A DNA stretch of 22,830 nucleotides, from assembly GCA_003978875.1 (NCBI GenBank), contig QNXQ01000032.1, positions 1-22,830 on the forward strand. The letters are read 5' to 3'. This DNA comes from Aquifex sp. (GTDB lineage Bacteria > Aquificota > Aquificia > Aquificales > Aquificaceae). The notes under the pieces were generated by a model. The model did not search any database. It had not been told where the DNA came from and worked only from the letters and a program-made list of their open reading frames with translations. Made by a program: the position numbers and the translations under genes. This document shows positions 1 through 7,758 of the stretch, in pieces; positions within the stretch are counted from its first letter, which is position 1, and the number at the start of each line of letters is the position of its first letter.

Positions 1-66
1 AATTACTTTTTTGAGTTTGTTCCCTCGTTAAAATCTCTCCTTTTTCTTTTTTTTAACATTAATTTT

Positions 67-1686
67 ATGAAACTATTTATAGTTGAATCACCTACAAAAG
101 CAAAAACTATCCAGAAATTCCTCGGTAAAGATTTCTACGTAAAGGCAACTTTAGGACACATAAAAGATTTACCCGAAAAGGAATTGGGTGTAGACCTTAA
201 AACTCTTAGAGCTAAATATGTTTATTTGAGAGGAAAGAAAAAATTAATCGGAGAGTTAAAGAGGCTTTCGAAAAAAGCGGAAATAGTTTATATCTGTACA
301 GACCCCGACAGGGAAGGTGAAGCAATAGCTTACTTTTTGAAAAAGGATTTGCAAAAGGTCAATAAAAATATAAAAAGAGCCGTATTTTACGAAATTACTC
401 CTGAGGCTATAAAGGAAAGTATAAGAAATGCAGGAGATATAGATATAAACCTCGTGTATTCACAATTTGCACGCAGGATTTTAGATAGATTAATAGGTTA
501 TCTAATTTCCCCTATACTTTGGAAGGAGTTTAAAAATTACAAGCTTTCCGCCGGAAGAGTTCAATCCCCGGCATTGCGTTTAATAGTTGAAAGGGAAAGG
601 GAAATCCAAAACTTTAGAGTAAAAAAATATTACTACGTTAAGGTTCTTCTGGAAAAAGATGGAGAGGTTTTTCACGCTATTTATGACTACAGGTATGAAA
701 ACCCGTCGGATGCAAAAATAATTGCGGAAAAATTGGAAAAAGGTTTTTTCAGTGTATACAGCATTGATATAAAAAAGGATAAAGTGTATCCTCCCAAACC
801 TTTTATTACCTCAGACCTTCAAGCCGAAGCTAATGCGAAGTTAGGATTTCCTCCCGAAAAAACCCAAAAACTTTCCCAAGAACTCTACGAAAAAGGTTAT
901 ATCACTTATCCGAGAACCGATAGTTATAGGATGAATGAACAAAAAGCGAAAGAGTTTATGAACTTTATAAGAAAAGAATTCGGAGAAAAGTACGTAGGAA
1001 GATTAAGGAAATTTCGTAAGAAAAAAAACGTGCAGGGAGCTCATGAGTGTATAAGACCCACAAAGCCTATTCCAACGATACCCGAAAGAGAAGAACTCAG
1101 ACTTCTTTATGACCTTATATTCCGTAGAACTTTGGCTAGCTTAATGAAGGAAATTCAGCTAGAGAGAAAAAAAGTTATCGTTGAAGCGATTACACCTGAG
1201 CTAAGAAGACCTATATATTTGATAGCAAAAGGCTTAAAAGTAGTTTTCGATGGATGGAGTAGAGTTTATCCCTCAGAAATAAAGGAAGAACTTTTACCCC
1301 AGCTCGTGCAAGGAGACCTTCTAAAGCTTATAAAGACAGACCTTGAAGAGAGAAAGACTCAACCCCCTTCCAGATATACCGAAGGTACTTTGATAAAAAC
1401 CCTTGAGAAACTTGGTATAGGCAGACCTTCAACATATTCGACCATAGTAAAAACCTTGAAGGAGCGAGGGTATATAACGGTTAAAAATAAAATCATTTTA
1501 CCTACGGAAGTAGCTTTTGAAGTAGTAGACTTCCTAATGGAAAACTTTCCCCTTTTAATGGACTATAAATTTACATCATTAATGGAAGAGAAACTGGACT
1601 TAATTGAAGAAGGAAAGGTTGATTGGAAAGAAGTTGTTTACGAATTTGGGTCAAGAGTTCTCGGTAAGGAGCTCCTTAAAGTTTGA
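67..1686 (+). CDS. topA: DNA topoisomerase I (type IA), short form
   Basis: This enzyme relaxes negatively supercoiled DNA by cutting and resealing one strand through a 5'-phosphotyrosine. The N-terminal TOPRIM domain is visible: VESPTKAK with Glu7 at the start, and the acidic DPDREGE motif at residues 79-85 that binds Mg. The catalytic tyrosine lies in YITYPRTDS (Tyr281), and GIGRPSTYSTI near residue 460 is the usual domain IV sequence. At 539 residues it is much shorter than the roughly 860-residue E. coli enzyme. It stops after the core with no C-terminal cysteine zinc ribbons, so it may be a minimal processive-deficient form. There is no clear Shine-Dalgarno before the ATG. The stop codon is 2 nt from the end of a convergent tRNA gene. 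Identification is secure; the biochemical effect of the missing C-terminus is inference. Confidence 0.96.
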   Translation: MKLFIVESPTKAKTIQKFLGKDFYVKATLGHIKDLPEKELGVDLKTLRAKYVYLRGKKKLIGELKRLSKKAEIVYICTDPDREGEAIAYFLKKDLQKVNKNIKRAVFYEITPEAIKESIRNAGDIDINLVYSQFARRILDRLIGYLISPILWKEFKNYKLSAGRVQSPALRLIVEREREIQNFRVKKYYYVKVLLEKDGEVFHAIYDYRYENPSDAKIIAEKLEKGFFSVYSIDIKKDKVYPPKPFITSDLQAEANAKLGFPPEKTQKLSQELYEKGYITYPRTDSYRMNEQKAKEFMNFIRKEFGEKYVGRLRKFRKKKNVQGAHECIRPTKPIPTIPEREELRLLYDLIFRRTLASLMKEIQLERKKVIVEAITPELRRPIYLIAKGLKVVFDGWSRVYPSEIKEELLPQLVQGDLLKLIKTDLEERKTQPPSRYTEGTLIKTLEKLGIGRPSTYSTIVKTLKERGYITVKNKIILPTEVAFEVVDFLMENFPLLMDYKFTSLMEEKLDLIEEGKVDWKEVVYEFGSRVLGKELLKV

Positions 1687-1688
1687 GG

Positions 1689-1764
1689 TGGTGGCCCAGG
1701 GCGGAGTCGAACCGCCGACACCCCGGTTTTCAGCCGGGTGCTCTACCACCTGAGCTACCGGGCC
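1689..1764 (-). tRNA. tRNA-Phe (anticodon GAA), CCA encoded
   Basis: Read on the minus strand, the 76 nt fold into a complete cloverleaf. The 7-bp acceptor stem GGCCCGG pairs with CTGGGCC with one G-U pair. The anticodon stem CCCGG/CCGGG encloses the loop CTGAAAA, giving anticodon GAA for phenylalanine. The T arm contains GGTTCGACTCC. Discriminator A and the CCA tail are encoded (1689-1691). G/C-rich stems fit a thermophile. The CCA end is only 2 bp from the topA stop codon on the opposite strand. Confidence 0.97.
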
Positions 1765-1779
1765 TCCAGCCAAGAATAT

Positions 1780-1808
1780 ATTTTATAACCTTCTTTCCCT
1801 CAGTTCAA
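1780..1808 (-). promoter_or_regulatory. Promoter of tRNA-Phe
   Basis: On the minus strand, TTGAAC (1808-1803) and TAAAAT (1785-1780) are separated by exactly 17 bp. This is a good sigma-70-type pair, with the predicted start about 8 nt before the mature tRNA 5' end. It is sequence-based only. Confidence 0.6.
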
Positions 1809-1820
1809 GTATTAAAGCTC

Positions 1821-1826
1821 TATACT
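1821..1826 (+). promoter_or_regulatory. Candidate -10 element before the PsiE-like gene
   Basis: TATACT ends 8 nt before the ATG at 1835, and no Shine-Dalgarno lies between them. No convincing -35 is seen at the expected distance. It overlaps the tRNA-Phe promoter region on the other strand. Confidence 0.3.
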
Positions 1827-1834
1827 TAAAACTT

Positions 1835-2242
1835 ATGGAAAATTTTAAGAAGCGACTTCACAATACATTCCTGCTCGTAATCCAGGTTTTTATGTGGTTT
1901 ACCATAACTCTGGAGTTTATATCCTTACTAAATAAGATTGTTTTAAACTTGAAGAATTTCAACTTTTCCGGGATAGAAACCCACGATATTATAATTAAAA
2001 TCCTGAATATTTTGATAATATACGAGCTATTTACCACACTACTTACAGCATTTGAGGAGAAGAAGATAAAACTAATTCTCATTATCGATACGGCTATGAT
2101 ATTTTTTATAAGGGAACTTTTGATAATTCTATTTTCTTATAAAAAGCTGGAACTTCATGTAGGAGTATCTTACGCCTTAATTTTAGGCACTTTGGGAATT
2201 CTAAGATTTCTGTATATGAAGTATAAAATTGATATAGAATGA
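1835..2242 (+). CDS. PsiE-like small membrane protein
   Basis: This is a 135-residue protein with about four hydrophobic helices (roughly residues 12-38, 50-72, 80-100 and 110-128) separated by short charged loops. The central stretch, ELFTTLLTAFEEKKIKLI followed by an AMIFFIRELLI helix, resembles the phosphate-starvation-inducible PsiE family (PF06146), integral membrane proteins of unknown biochemical role. There is no signal peptide beyond the first helix. It is transcribed toward the cyclase gene, 58 nt upstream of it, but the cyclase has its own strong promoter, so the two need not be co-transcribed. Base composition is visibly more AT-rich than topA, like the following two genes. Family assignment is by recognition only. 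Any link to the adjacent defence-like locus is position only. Confidence 0.7.
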   Translation: MENFKKRLHNTFLLVIQVFMWFTITLEFISLLNKIVLNLKNFNFSGIETHDIIIKILNILIIYELFTTLLTAFEEKKIKLILIIDTAMIFFIRELLIILFSYKKLELHVGVSYALILGTLGILRFLYMKYKIDIE

Positions 2243-2263
2243 GAGAATAATAAATTGAATTTG

Positions 2264-2292
2264 TTGACGAGCTTCGGATAAGTGTTTATATT
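2264..2292 (+). promoter_or_regulatory. Strong promoter for the cyclase gene, predicted leaderless
   Basis: TTGACG (2264-2269) and TATATT (2287-2292) are separated by 17 bp, each 5 of 6 to the sigma-70 consensus. Transcription would start about 2299-2301, on or next to the ATG at 2301. No Shine-Dalgarno is present. The transcript should therefore be leaderless or nearly so. Confidence 0.6.
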
Positions 2293-2300
2293 CTATATTA

Positions 2301-2823
2301 ATGAGTAGTGTTTATAAAGTTGGCATGATTTTTTCTGATATTGTAGGGTCTACAACGAGAAATGTTTCCTTTGAAGATATTGAGAACTTTTTAGGAAAGA
2401 GTTTGGATACTTTTATGAGAAATTTTGGAAAAAGCAATCATTTAGTCCTTGAACAATATAAGTTATTTGAGGAAAAATTGGTATATTTAACGGAAAATTT
2501 TGCACCTATACAGGAAGGTAAGATTTCATTCAAATTCGTTGGGGATGGAGTTATATATAGTTATAGTTAGCAATTTTGAAAATCAGGAAAGTTTTAGAAA
2601 GAAAGCCGAGAAATATCATAATGAACTTAAAAAAAAGATAGAAGCAGAAAAGAAAAATATTAAATTTAGAACGGTTGCATGTATAGGAAGACTAAAGCTT
2701 TTTAGAATTCCTATTAGAATACGAACTAATTGTCCACTATACGAATGGATAGGAAAAGATTTAAGCGAATTGATTAAAAAGTCAAAAGAAGTAAGCGATT
2801 TTTATTTCTGTCCAATACTTTAA
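2301..2823 (+). pseudogene. Class III nucleotide cyclase (PycC-like), split by a +1 frameshift
   Basis: The first reading frame (2301-2570, 89 aa) carries the start of a class III nucleotidyl cyclase domain. It has GMIFSDIVGSTTR with metal-binding Asp13, and FKFVGDGVIYSY with Lys78 and the second metal Asp82. It then stops at TAG 2568-2570. The domain continues in the next frame to TAA 2823, from SNFENQESF through RTVACIGRLKLF and EWIGKDLSELIKK. Those segments match the second half of cyclase domains. Joined, they give about 174 residues, a bare cyclase without N-terminal sensor. Class III enzymes make cyclic mononucleotides. The membrane effector next door fits the Pycsar anti-phage type, where PycC makes cCMP or cUMP. 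The usual Asn and Arg near the end (VNxAxR) appear as Ser and Lys. The break could be real decay, a sequence error, or recoding. The second frame has internal ATGs (2500, 2545), but neither yields a whole domain. Confidence 0.75.
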
Positions 2824-2845
2824 GAAATAAAATTTTATAGACAGA

Positions 2846-3391
2846 ATGGGAGAAATGAGTATAAAGGAACGAATTGAAATAGTGCTTGAAATTTATAAGG
2901 ATATTTCCCGGCAGATTCAGTTTGCGGATACAAAGGCCGGGCTTATTCTTGCGTGGCACGGTGCGAGTTTAGGATTTATCACAAAGATTCTTTTTGATGC
3001 TCTAAAAAGTAATAAAGATAAACTACCACTGGAGTATATACTTGTGCTTTTATTTATTCTAATTTTAATCTTTGCAGGTATTTCCATATACTACGCACTA
3101 AACACCGTTTATCCAAGGTTGAGAGATACGGATTGCGTCAATGAATGTATGTTCTGGGCTTATCATATAAGTTGTGAAGACTTTCAAAGGGATTTAGAAA
3201 GGTTCAAGCAAAACATGAAAGACTTAAACCGGATTCTCGATTGTTTGAGTAGGTCTGTGGTCAGCGTTTCGGGTATTTTAAAGAACAAGTATTCAAAACT
3301 CCAAAGCTCTGTTAGATGGTTAATAATATCCCTCTTTCTTGAAATTGTTTTCCTTATTGTCCTATTTATCGGATATTTTTATTTTGGTTGA
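2846..3391 (+). CDS. PycTM-like Pycsar effector membrane protein (DUF5706)
   Basis: The protein is 181 residues. After an amphipathic N-terminus comes RQIQFADTKAG (residues 22-32), the hallmark motif of the Pycsar effector family (PF18967/DUF5706). It leads into a first membrane helix (31-50). A second helix (63-84) is followed by YPRL, also typical. A charged cytosolic middle region (95-150) ends in a KNKYSKL motif, and a third helix spans 158-181. In characterised Pycsar systems (Tal et al. 2021), PycTM senses cCMP or cUMP made by the neighbouring cyclase and damages the inner membrane during phage infection. The gene lies 22 nt after the cyclase, same strand, and is probably co-transcribed. 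A second ATG at 2855 is an alternative start. The reading frame is intact although the cyclase is not. Family call is by motif; function here is inferred. Confidence 0.82.
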   Translation: MGEMSIKERIEIVLEIYKDISRQIQFADTKAGLILAWHGASLGFITKILFDALKSNKDKLPLEYILVLLFILILIFAGISIYYALNTVYPRLRDTDCVNECMFWAYHISCEDFQRDLERFKQNMKDLNRILDCLSRSVVSVSGILKNKYSKLQSSVRWLIISLFLEIVFLIVLFIGYFYFG

Positions 3392-3435
3392 TTTTCAAGA
3401 TTCATTCAACACCTCCCTATAAAATTGAATTTAGA

Positions 3436-4557
3436 ATGAACAAATTTTTACGGTCTATGGTTGCGGTTTCCTTACTTATCCTCGGGGTTTTTTTATACTT
3501 CAAGTTTTTCAAAGAAGATTACCAAGTTTACGAGGTAAAAGTATTACCCTTGGTAAAAGCGGTTTACGCCACCGGGTACATAAAAGCCTACAATGAGGTT
3601 GAGGTAAAATCACGGGTTGCAGGATACTTAGTAAAAGTCTATAAAGATGTCGGAGAGATTGTAAAGAAAGGAGAACTTCTTGCAGAACTCGAAAATAAAC
3701 CTTTAGAAAGAAAGATAGAGGAAGTAAGAACTGAACTTGAAAATCTCCAGGAAAAATTGTCTCCACAATCTTACTTTATAAAGAGCTTTAAGGAAAAAAT
3801 CGCAGCTAAAAGGGAAAGGGTAGAGGAATTAAAGTATAGACTTCAGAGAAGAAAAAAGCTTTATGAGAAAGGCCTTATTTCGAGAGAGGAAATTTTCAAC
3901 CTTGAGAAACAGTACAACGCTCAACTAAAAGAGTTATTAGCCCTTGAGTTGGAGTTTAAGGAAAATGTGAAGGAAATAAAAAGAAAAATAAAAGTCCTTA
4001 AAGCTACATTGAACCGATTAGAGGAAGAACTAGAGCAGTATAAAATAAGAAGCCCGATAGGTGGTGTAATCCTTAAAAGGAATGTGGAGGTAGGAGATTA
4101 TGTGAATACCTTTATGGAAACCAAACCCTTGTTTGTTATAGGTGATTTAAGGAAATTAAAAACGATTTTGGAAATAGATGAGGAGTACTCTTATCTTGTA
4201 AGACCGGGTCAAAAGGTTTACATAACTATTGATTCAGTTCCGGAAAGGGTTTACGAGGGAAGAATTGTAAAGATTTACAAGAAGGTAAATGAAAAGAAAA
4301 AGAGTTTCGAGGTGGAAGTAGAAGCGGATTATGACGTAGAACTTCTTTCGGGAACAACGGTTGAAGCAAATATAATCATTTCAGAAAAGTTAGGTATAGC
4401 TATTCCGAAAGAGGCAATATTTGAAGAAAACAAAGTGAGGGTTATCGAAAAGGGAAAAATTGTTGAAAGAGTAGTAAAGCTTGGAGAGACTTACGGTGAT
4501 ATGGTTGAAGTCCTTGAGGGACTTCAAAACGGAGAAAAGGTCGCGATAGAAAAATGA
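3436..4557 (+). CDS. HlyD/MacA-type periplasmic adaptor of an ABC exporter
   Basis: This is a membrane fusion protein of 373 residues from the ATG at 3436. The frame is open up to a TTG at 3388, but that would add 16 polar residues before the anchor and overlap the previous gene. An N-terminal membrane anchor (about residues 4-24) leads into the first half of a biotinyl-lipoyl-like domain (VEVKSRVAGYLVKVYKDVGEIVKKGELL). A long alpha-helical hairpin (about 90-210) follows. The second lipoyl half (IRSPIGGVILKRNVEVGDYV) and a beta-barrel region complete it. Such adaptors bridge an inner-membrane ABC permease to a TolC-like outer-membrane channel, which is not in this window. The stop codon overlaps the permease start as ATGA. 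Gene order adaptor-permease-ATPase matches DevBCA and MacAB-like exporters. Substrate is unknown. Confidence 0.88.
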   Translation: MNKFLRSMVAVSLLILGVFLYFKFFKEDYQVYEVKVLPLVKAVYATGYIKAYNEVEVKSRVAGYLVKVYKDVGEIVKKGELLAELENKPLERKIEEVRTELENLQEKLSPQSYFIKSFKEKIAAKRERVEELKYRLQRRKKLYEKGLISREEIFNLEKQYNAQLKELLALELEFKENVKEIKRKIKVLKATLNRLEEELEQYKIRSPIGGVILKRNVEVGDYVNTFMETKPLFVIGDLRKLKTILEIDEEYSYLVRPGQKVYITIDSVPERVYEGRIVKIYKKVNEKKKSFEVEVEADYDVELLSGTTVEANIIISEKLGIAIPKEAIFEENKVRVIEKGKIVERVVKLGETYGDMVEVLEGLQNGEKVAIEK

Positions 4558-5804
4558 AGGGAAATTTTTTCATATCGCTTAGGTTATTCTTCGAAAGGAG
4601 AAGACAAAGTGTAATTGCAACACTTGGGGTGGTTATAGGTACAGCGGCCTTTATAGTGATGAGTTCAATGGTAAACGGGTTCCAAAAATATTTCCTCGAA
4701 GAGGCTCTCAATATAAATGGACATGTAAAGATTTTTGTCGAAAGCACTTTTAGAGAAGATAGAATTCTCAGAAAAGTTTACAAAGAGGGAGTTTTTCTGG
4801 TTTTGGGTGCAAAACCGAAAAGTGTGAAGGATAGAATTTCCAACTATAGGGAGATTTTGAGCAAGTATGCAAAAGATGAAAATGTTTTGGGAATTACCCT
4901 GCACCTTGTAGGAAACGGAGTTATATCTTACGGTGTTAAGGAAAAGCCGGCAACTTTTGTAGGGATATTTCCTGAATTAGAGGATAAAACTTTGAGGATT
5001 TCAAAATACCTTGTAAAGAATAATCTTGGTCAATTAGAAAGAAATAAGGAAGCTGTAATTCTCGGTATTAAGCTTGCCGAAGAGCTGGGAATAAAAGATA
5101 TAGGAAAGAAAGTTGTTCTCGTTTCACCCAACGGAACACTCCACAGATTGAAAGTTGTAGACCTTTTAAAAACCGGAATTACTGAAATAGATAAATCTCG
5201 AGTTTATCTGCATATTAAAAAACTTCAGGATATCCTTGGAAAGCCTAACGAAGTGAACGAAGTAATTCTCAAACTGAAAAGTGCAGATTTAGCTCCCGTT
5301 TACGCCAAAAGGTTTACTAAAGAAACCGGCTACAGGGCTGAGAGCTGGCAGGAGTCCTTTAAAAATTTCCTATCAATATTTAAAATTCAGAAAATAATAA
5401 CCCGTTCTGTAGTCTTTGCCATACTCTTGGTTTCAGGCTTCGGAATTTTCAATATCATAATGATGACTGTTTTAGAGAAGAAAAGGGATATAGCAATACT
5501 TAAAGCAATGGGTTACGAAAAGAGGGATATAATACTGATTTTCTCGCTTCAGGGAATAATAATAGGTGTATTCGGAGGATTAGCGGGAAACTTTCTGTCT
5601 TACGGAATCCTTGAGTGGTTGGAAACTATCAAAATAGAAGTTGAAGGAATAATAAGAGCTGAAGGCTTCCTTCTTGACAGAAGTATTTCCTATCACCTGC
5701 AGGGTTTTATCTTTGCGGTATTAGTTTCCTTTTTGGCATCCTTTTACCCTGCCTATAGAGCTTCTCGATTTCATCCTGTAGAGGTTTTCAGAAGTGGGAG
5801 CTGA
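4554..5804 (+). CDS. ABC exporter permease, MacB/DevC/LolC type (FtsX domain)
   Basis: This is a 416-residue integral membrane protein. One N-terminal helix (about 20-42, RRRQSVIATLGVVIGTAAFIV) is followed by a large periplasmic domain (about 45-275). A C-terminal FtsX domain has three helices (roughly 282-305, 330-352, 382-402) and carries the typical cytoplasmic motif EKKRDIAILKAMGYEKRDI. This 1+3 helix layout is that of the type VII ABC mechanotransmission family (MacB, LolC/E, DevC). It starts inside the stop codon of the adaptor gene and ends 11 nt inside the ATPase gene, so translation of the three is probably coupled. Likely tasks are export of a small molecule or lipid to a periplasmic adaptor. 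The substrate cannot be told from sequence. Confidence 0.88.
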   Translation: MKGNFFISLRLFFERRRQSVIATLGVVIGTAAFIVMSSMVNGFQKYFLEEALNINGHVKIFVESTFREDRILRKVYKEGVFLVLGAKPKSVKDRISNYREILSKYAKDENVLGITLHLVGNGVISYGVKEKPATFVGIFPELEDKTLRISKYLVKNNLGQLERNKEAVILGIKLAEELGIKDIGKKVVLVSPNGTLHRLKVVDLLKTGITEIDKSRVYLHIKKLQDILGKPNEVNEVILKLKSADLAPVYAKRFTKETGYRAESWQESFKNFLSIFKIQKIITRSVVFAILLVSGFGIFNIIMMTVLEKKRDIAILKAMGYEKRDIILIFSLQGIIIGVFGGLAGNFLSYGILEWLETIKIEVEGIIRAEGFLLDRSISYHLQGFIFAVLVSFLASFYPAYRASRFHPVEVFRSGS

Positions 5805-6474
5805 TACAGTTCTCAAAGCGGAAAATATAAAAAAGCTCATAGGGAACTACGAAATATTAAAGGGAATAAATTTCTCGGTAAAAAAAGGAGAGTTTGTAAG
5901 CATAGTTGGAGCATCGGGTTCCGGAAAGAGCACACTTTTATACATACTGGGACTCCTTGATACTCCCACGGAAGGAAAAATTTTCCTTGAAAACAAAGAG
6001 GTTGATTTTTCCCAAGAAAAGAAACTCGCCACTTTGAGGAACAGAAAGTTCGGGTTTATTTTTCAGTTCCATTATTTAATTCCCGAGTTTACCGCTCTTG
6101 AAAACGTAATGATACCTATGCTAAAGGCAGGTGTAGACTCAAAACGGGCAAAAGAAAAAGCGGAGTATCTTCTGGAGAGATTAGGACTCAAAGATAAGAT
6201 ATTAAGAAAACCCTATCAACTCTCCGGAGGAGAACAGCAAAGGGTTGCAATAGCGAGAGCTCTTGCCAACGACCCTCTTCTTCTTCTTGCCGATGAACCT
6301 ACCGGAAATCTTGATTCTTTAAACACCCAAAAGGTTATGGAAATCTTTCAGGAATTAAACAGTGAAGGAACAACAATAGTTATGGTAACCCATGAAAGGG
6401 AACTAACCCGAATGACCCACAGAGTGGTTGAAATAAAGGACGGAGAAATAGTAGAAGAAACTACTCTGGTTTAA
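5794..6474 (+). CDS. ABC exporter ATPase, LolD/MacB/DevA type
   Basis: This is a complete 226-residue nucleotide-binding subunit. Walker A GASGSGKST is at 39-47, the Q-loop FIFQFHYL around 88-95, the signature LSGGEQQRV at 143-151, Walker B LLLLADEPTG at 162-171, and the switch His in VMVTHE near 200. The pattern LENVMIPML is typical of the LolD group. The GTG start at 5794 overlaps the permease end by 11 nt; a GAGG sequence lies 9 nt before it, supporting this start. It powers the permease encoded just upstream. Its 3' end overlaps the convergent serS gene by 14 bp. Confidence 0.93.
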   Translation: MGADTVLKAENIKKLIGNYEILKGINFSVKKGEFVSIVGASGSGKSTLLYILGLLDTPTEGKIFLENKEVDFSQEKKLATLRNRKFGFIFQFHYLIPEFTALENVMIPMLKAGVDSKRAKEKAEYLLERLGLKDKILRKPYQLSGGEQQRVAIARALANDPLLLLADEPTGNLDSLNTQKVMEIFQELNSEGTTIVMVTHERELTRMTHRVVEIKDGEIVEETTLV

Positions 6475-7738
6475 TTACATCGGTACCAACATAGTCCCTC
6501 AGTACCTCCGGGACTATAATGCTTCCATCCTCCTGCTGGTAATTTTCAAGAATTGCAGCAAGAGTTCTCCCTACTGCAAGACCGGAGCCGTTCAAAGTAT
6601 GAACAAATCTATTTTTTCCGGTTTTAGAATCCTTGAATCTTGTATTCATTCTGCGTGCTTGGAAATCCTCACAATTGGAACAGGAGGAGATTTCCCTGTA
6701 TTTGTTTTGGGAAGGGAACCAGACTTCTATATCGTAAGTTTTTGCTGCGGAAAAACCAAGGTCTCCCGTGCAAAGTTCTACTACTCTGTAAGGCAATCCC
6801 AAAAGCTGAAGTACTTCCTCTGCATCGCGGGTTAGTTTTTCTAATTCTTCATAAGAAGTTTCGGGATGAACTATTTTTACCAGTTCAACTTTATCAAACT
6901 GATGCTGTCTGATTATTCCTCTAATGTCTTTGCCGTATGCTCCTGCTTCTCTTCTATAACAAGGAGTGTAAGCGGTAAGATAAATAGGGAGTTCTTCCTC
7001 TTTAAGGATTTCATCCCTGAAGAGATTGGTCAGTGGCACTTCAGCGGTTGGAATTAAATAAAGATTATCCCTTTCGCATTTATACAGGTCTTCCTCAAAT
7101 TTCGGAAGTTGTCCCGTACCTATCAAGATTTCGGGTCTCACCAAATGGGGCGGAAAAACTTCCTTATATCCCTTTTTTGAGTGTAAATCCAACATAAAAT
7201 TAATCAAAGCCCTTTCCAGTTTAGCTCCCCAGCCTTTTATTACGGTGAACCTGCTTCCGGAAAGTTTAGCTCCTCTTTTAAAATCGAGTATTCCCAGCCT
7301 TTCTCCTATTTCCCAGTGGGGTTTAGGTTCAAAGTTGAATTTTCTCGGTTCACCCCATCTTCTTATCTCAACATTATCATTTTCATCGCTTCCAACGGGT
7401 ACACTCTCATGGGGTATATTGGGAATCCAAAGAATTGTACTTTTCAGCTCTTCTTCTACTTTTCTTAACTCTTCCTCCAGTTTTTCTATCTCCCCTTTAA
7501 GACCTTTTACTTTGTTTTGTATCTCTGTTGTGTCTTTACCTTCTCTTTTTAATATCCCTATTTCCTTACTAAGTTTATTCCTTTCATTTCTCAAGCGTTC
7601 CAGTTCTTTTATTATCTCGCGCCTTTTTTTATCCAATTCAAGCACTTTGTCCACGAGTTTTACCAGTTCTTTATCTCGTGTAGATAGACGCTTTTTAACA
7701 AACTCGGGGTCTTTCCTTATGAGTTCTATGTCAATCAT
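6461..7738 (-). CDS. serS: Seryl-tRNA synthetase
   Basis: This class II synthetase charges tRNA-Ser and the selenocysteine tRNA if present. It begins MIDIELIRKDPEFV, as usual for SerS, followed by the long antiparallel coiled coil that grips the tRNA (about residues 30-105). The catalytic core has PTAEVPLTN, motif 2 CYRREAGAYGKD with FRxE-type Arg and Glu, and motif 3 GSGLAVGRTLAAILENYQ. At 425 residues it is full length. It stands alone on the minus strand: its 3' end overlaps the ABC ATPase gene by 14 bp, and its start is 20 bp from the divergent amidohydrolase gene, so the two share a very small promoter region. Confidence 0.97.
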   Translation of the reverse strand: MIDIELIRKDPEFVKKRLSTRDKELVKLVDKVLELDKKRREIIKELERLRNERNKLSKEIGILKREGKDTTEIQNKVKGLKGEIEKLEEELRKVEEELKSTILWIPNIPHESVPVGSDENDNVEIRRWGEPRKFNFEPKPHWEIGERLGILDFKRGAKLSGSRFTVIKGWGAKLERALINFMLDLHSKKGYKEVFPPHLVRPEILIGTGQLPKFEEDLYKCERDNLYLIPTAEVPLTNLFRDEILKEEELPIYLTAYTPCYRREAGAYGKDIRGIIRQHQFDKVELVKIVHPETSYEELEKLTRDAEEVLQLLGLPYRVVELCTGDLGFSAAKTYDIEVWFPSQNKYREISSCSNCEDFQARRMNTRFKDSKTGKNRFVHTLNGSGLAVGRTLAAILENYQQEDGSIIVPEVLRDYVGTDVIKPE

Positions 7739-7742
7739 TTGT

Positions 7743-7757
7743 GAGTATATTTTACTC
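7743..7757. repeat. Short palindrome in the serS/amidohydrolase divergent promoter
   Basis: GAGTA (7743-7747) and TACTC (7753-7757) form a 5-bp inverted repeat around TATTT. It lies in the 20 bp between the two divergent start codons. It contains the TATATT (7746-7751) that could serve as the -10 of the rightward gene, 7 nt before its ATG. It could be an operator or simply overlapping promoter elements. Confidence 0.3.
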
Positions 7758-7758
7758 T

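Noticed and set aside
1..66. Possible gene or structured RNA before topA
   Set aside because: Only a pyrimidine-rich stretch is visible, with a weak TAACAT 7 nt before the ATG. It is too short to judge.
2559..2571. prfB-like programmed +1 frameshift at AGT TAG C in the cyclase
   Set aside because: A +1 slip of the AGU-reading tRNA onto GUU pairs poorly and no Shine-Dalgarno-like stimulator sits upstream. Mutation or error is simpler, though not excluded.
2774..2959. Antisense 61-codon frame across the cyclase/effector junction
   Set aside because: It has no recognisable domain or ribosome site and is opposite two convincing genes.
3388..3435. TTG start at 3388 for the adaptor protein
   Set aside because: It would overlap the effector gene and put 16 polar residues before the membrane anchor. 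The ATG at 3436 starts directly at the anchor helix.
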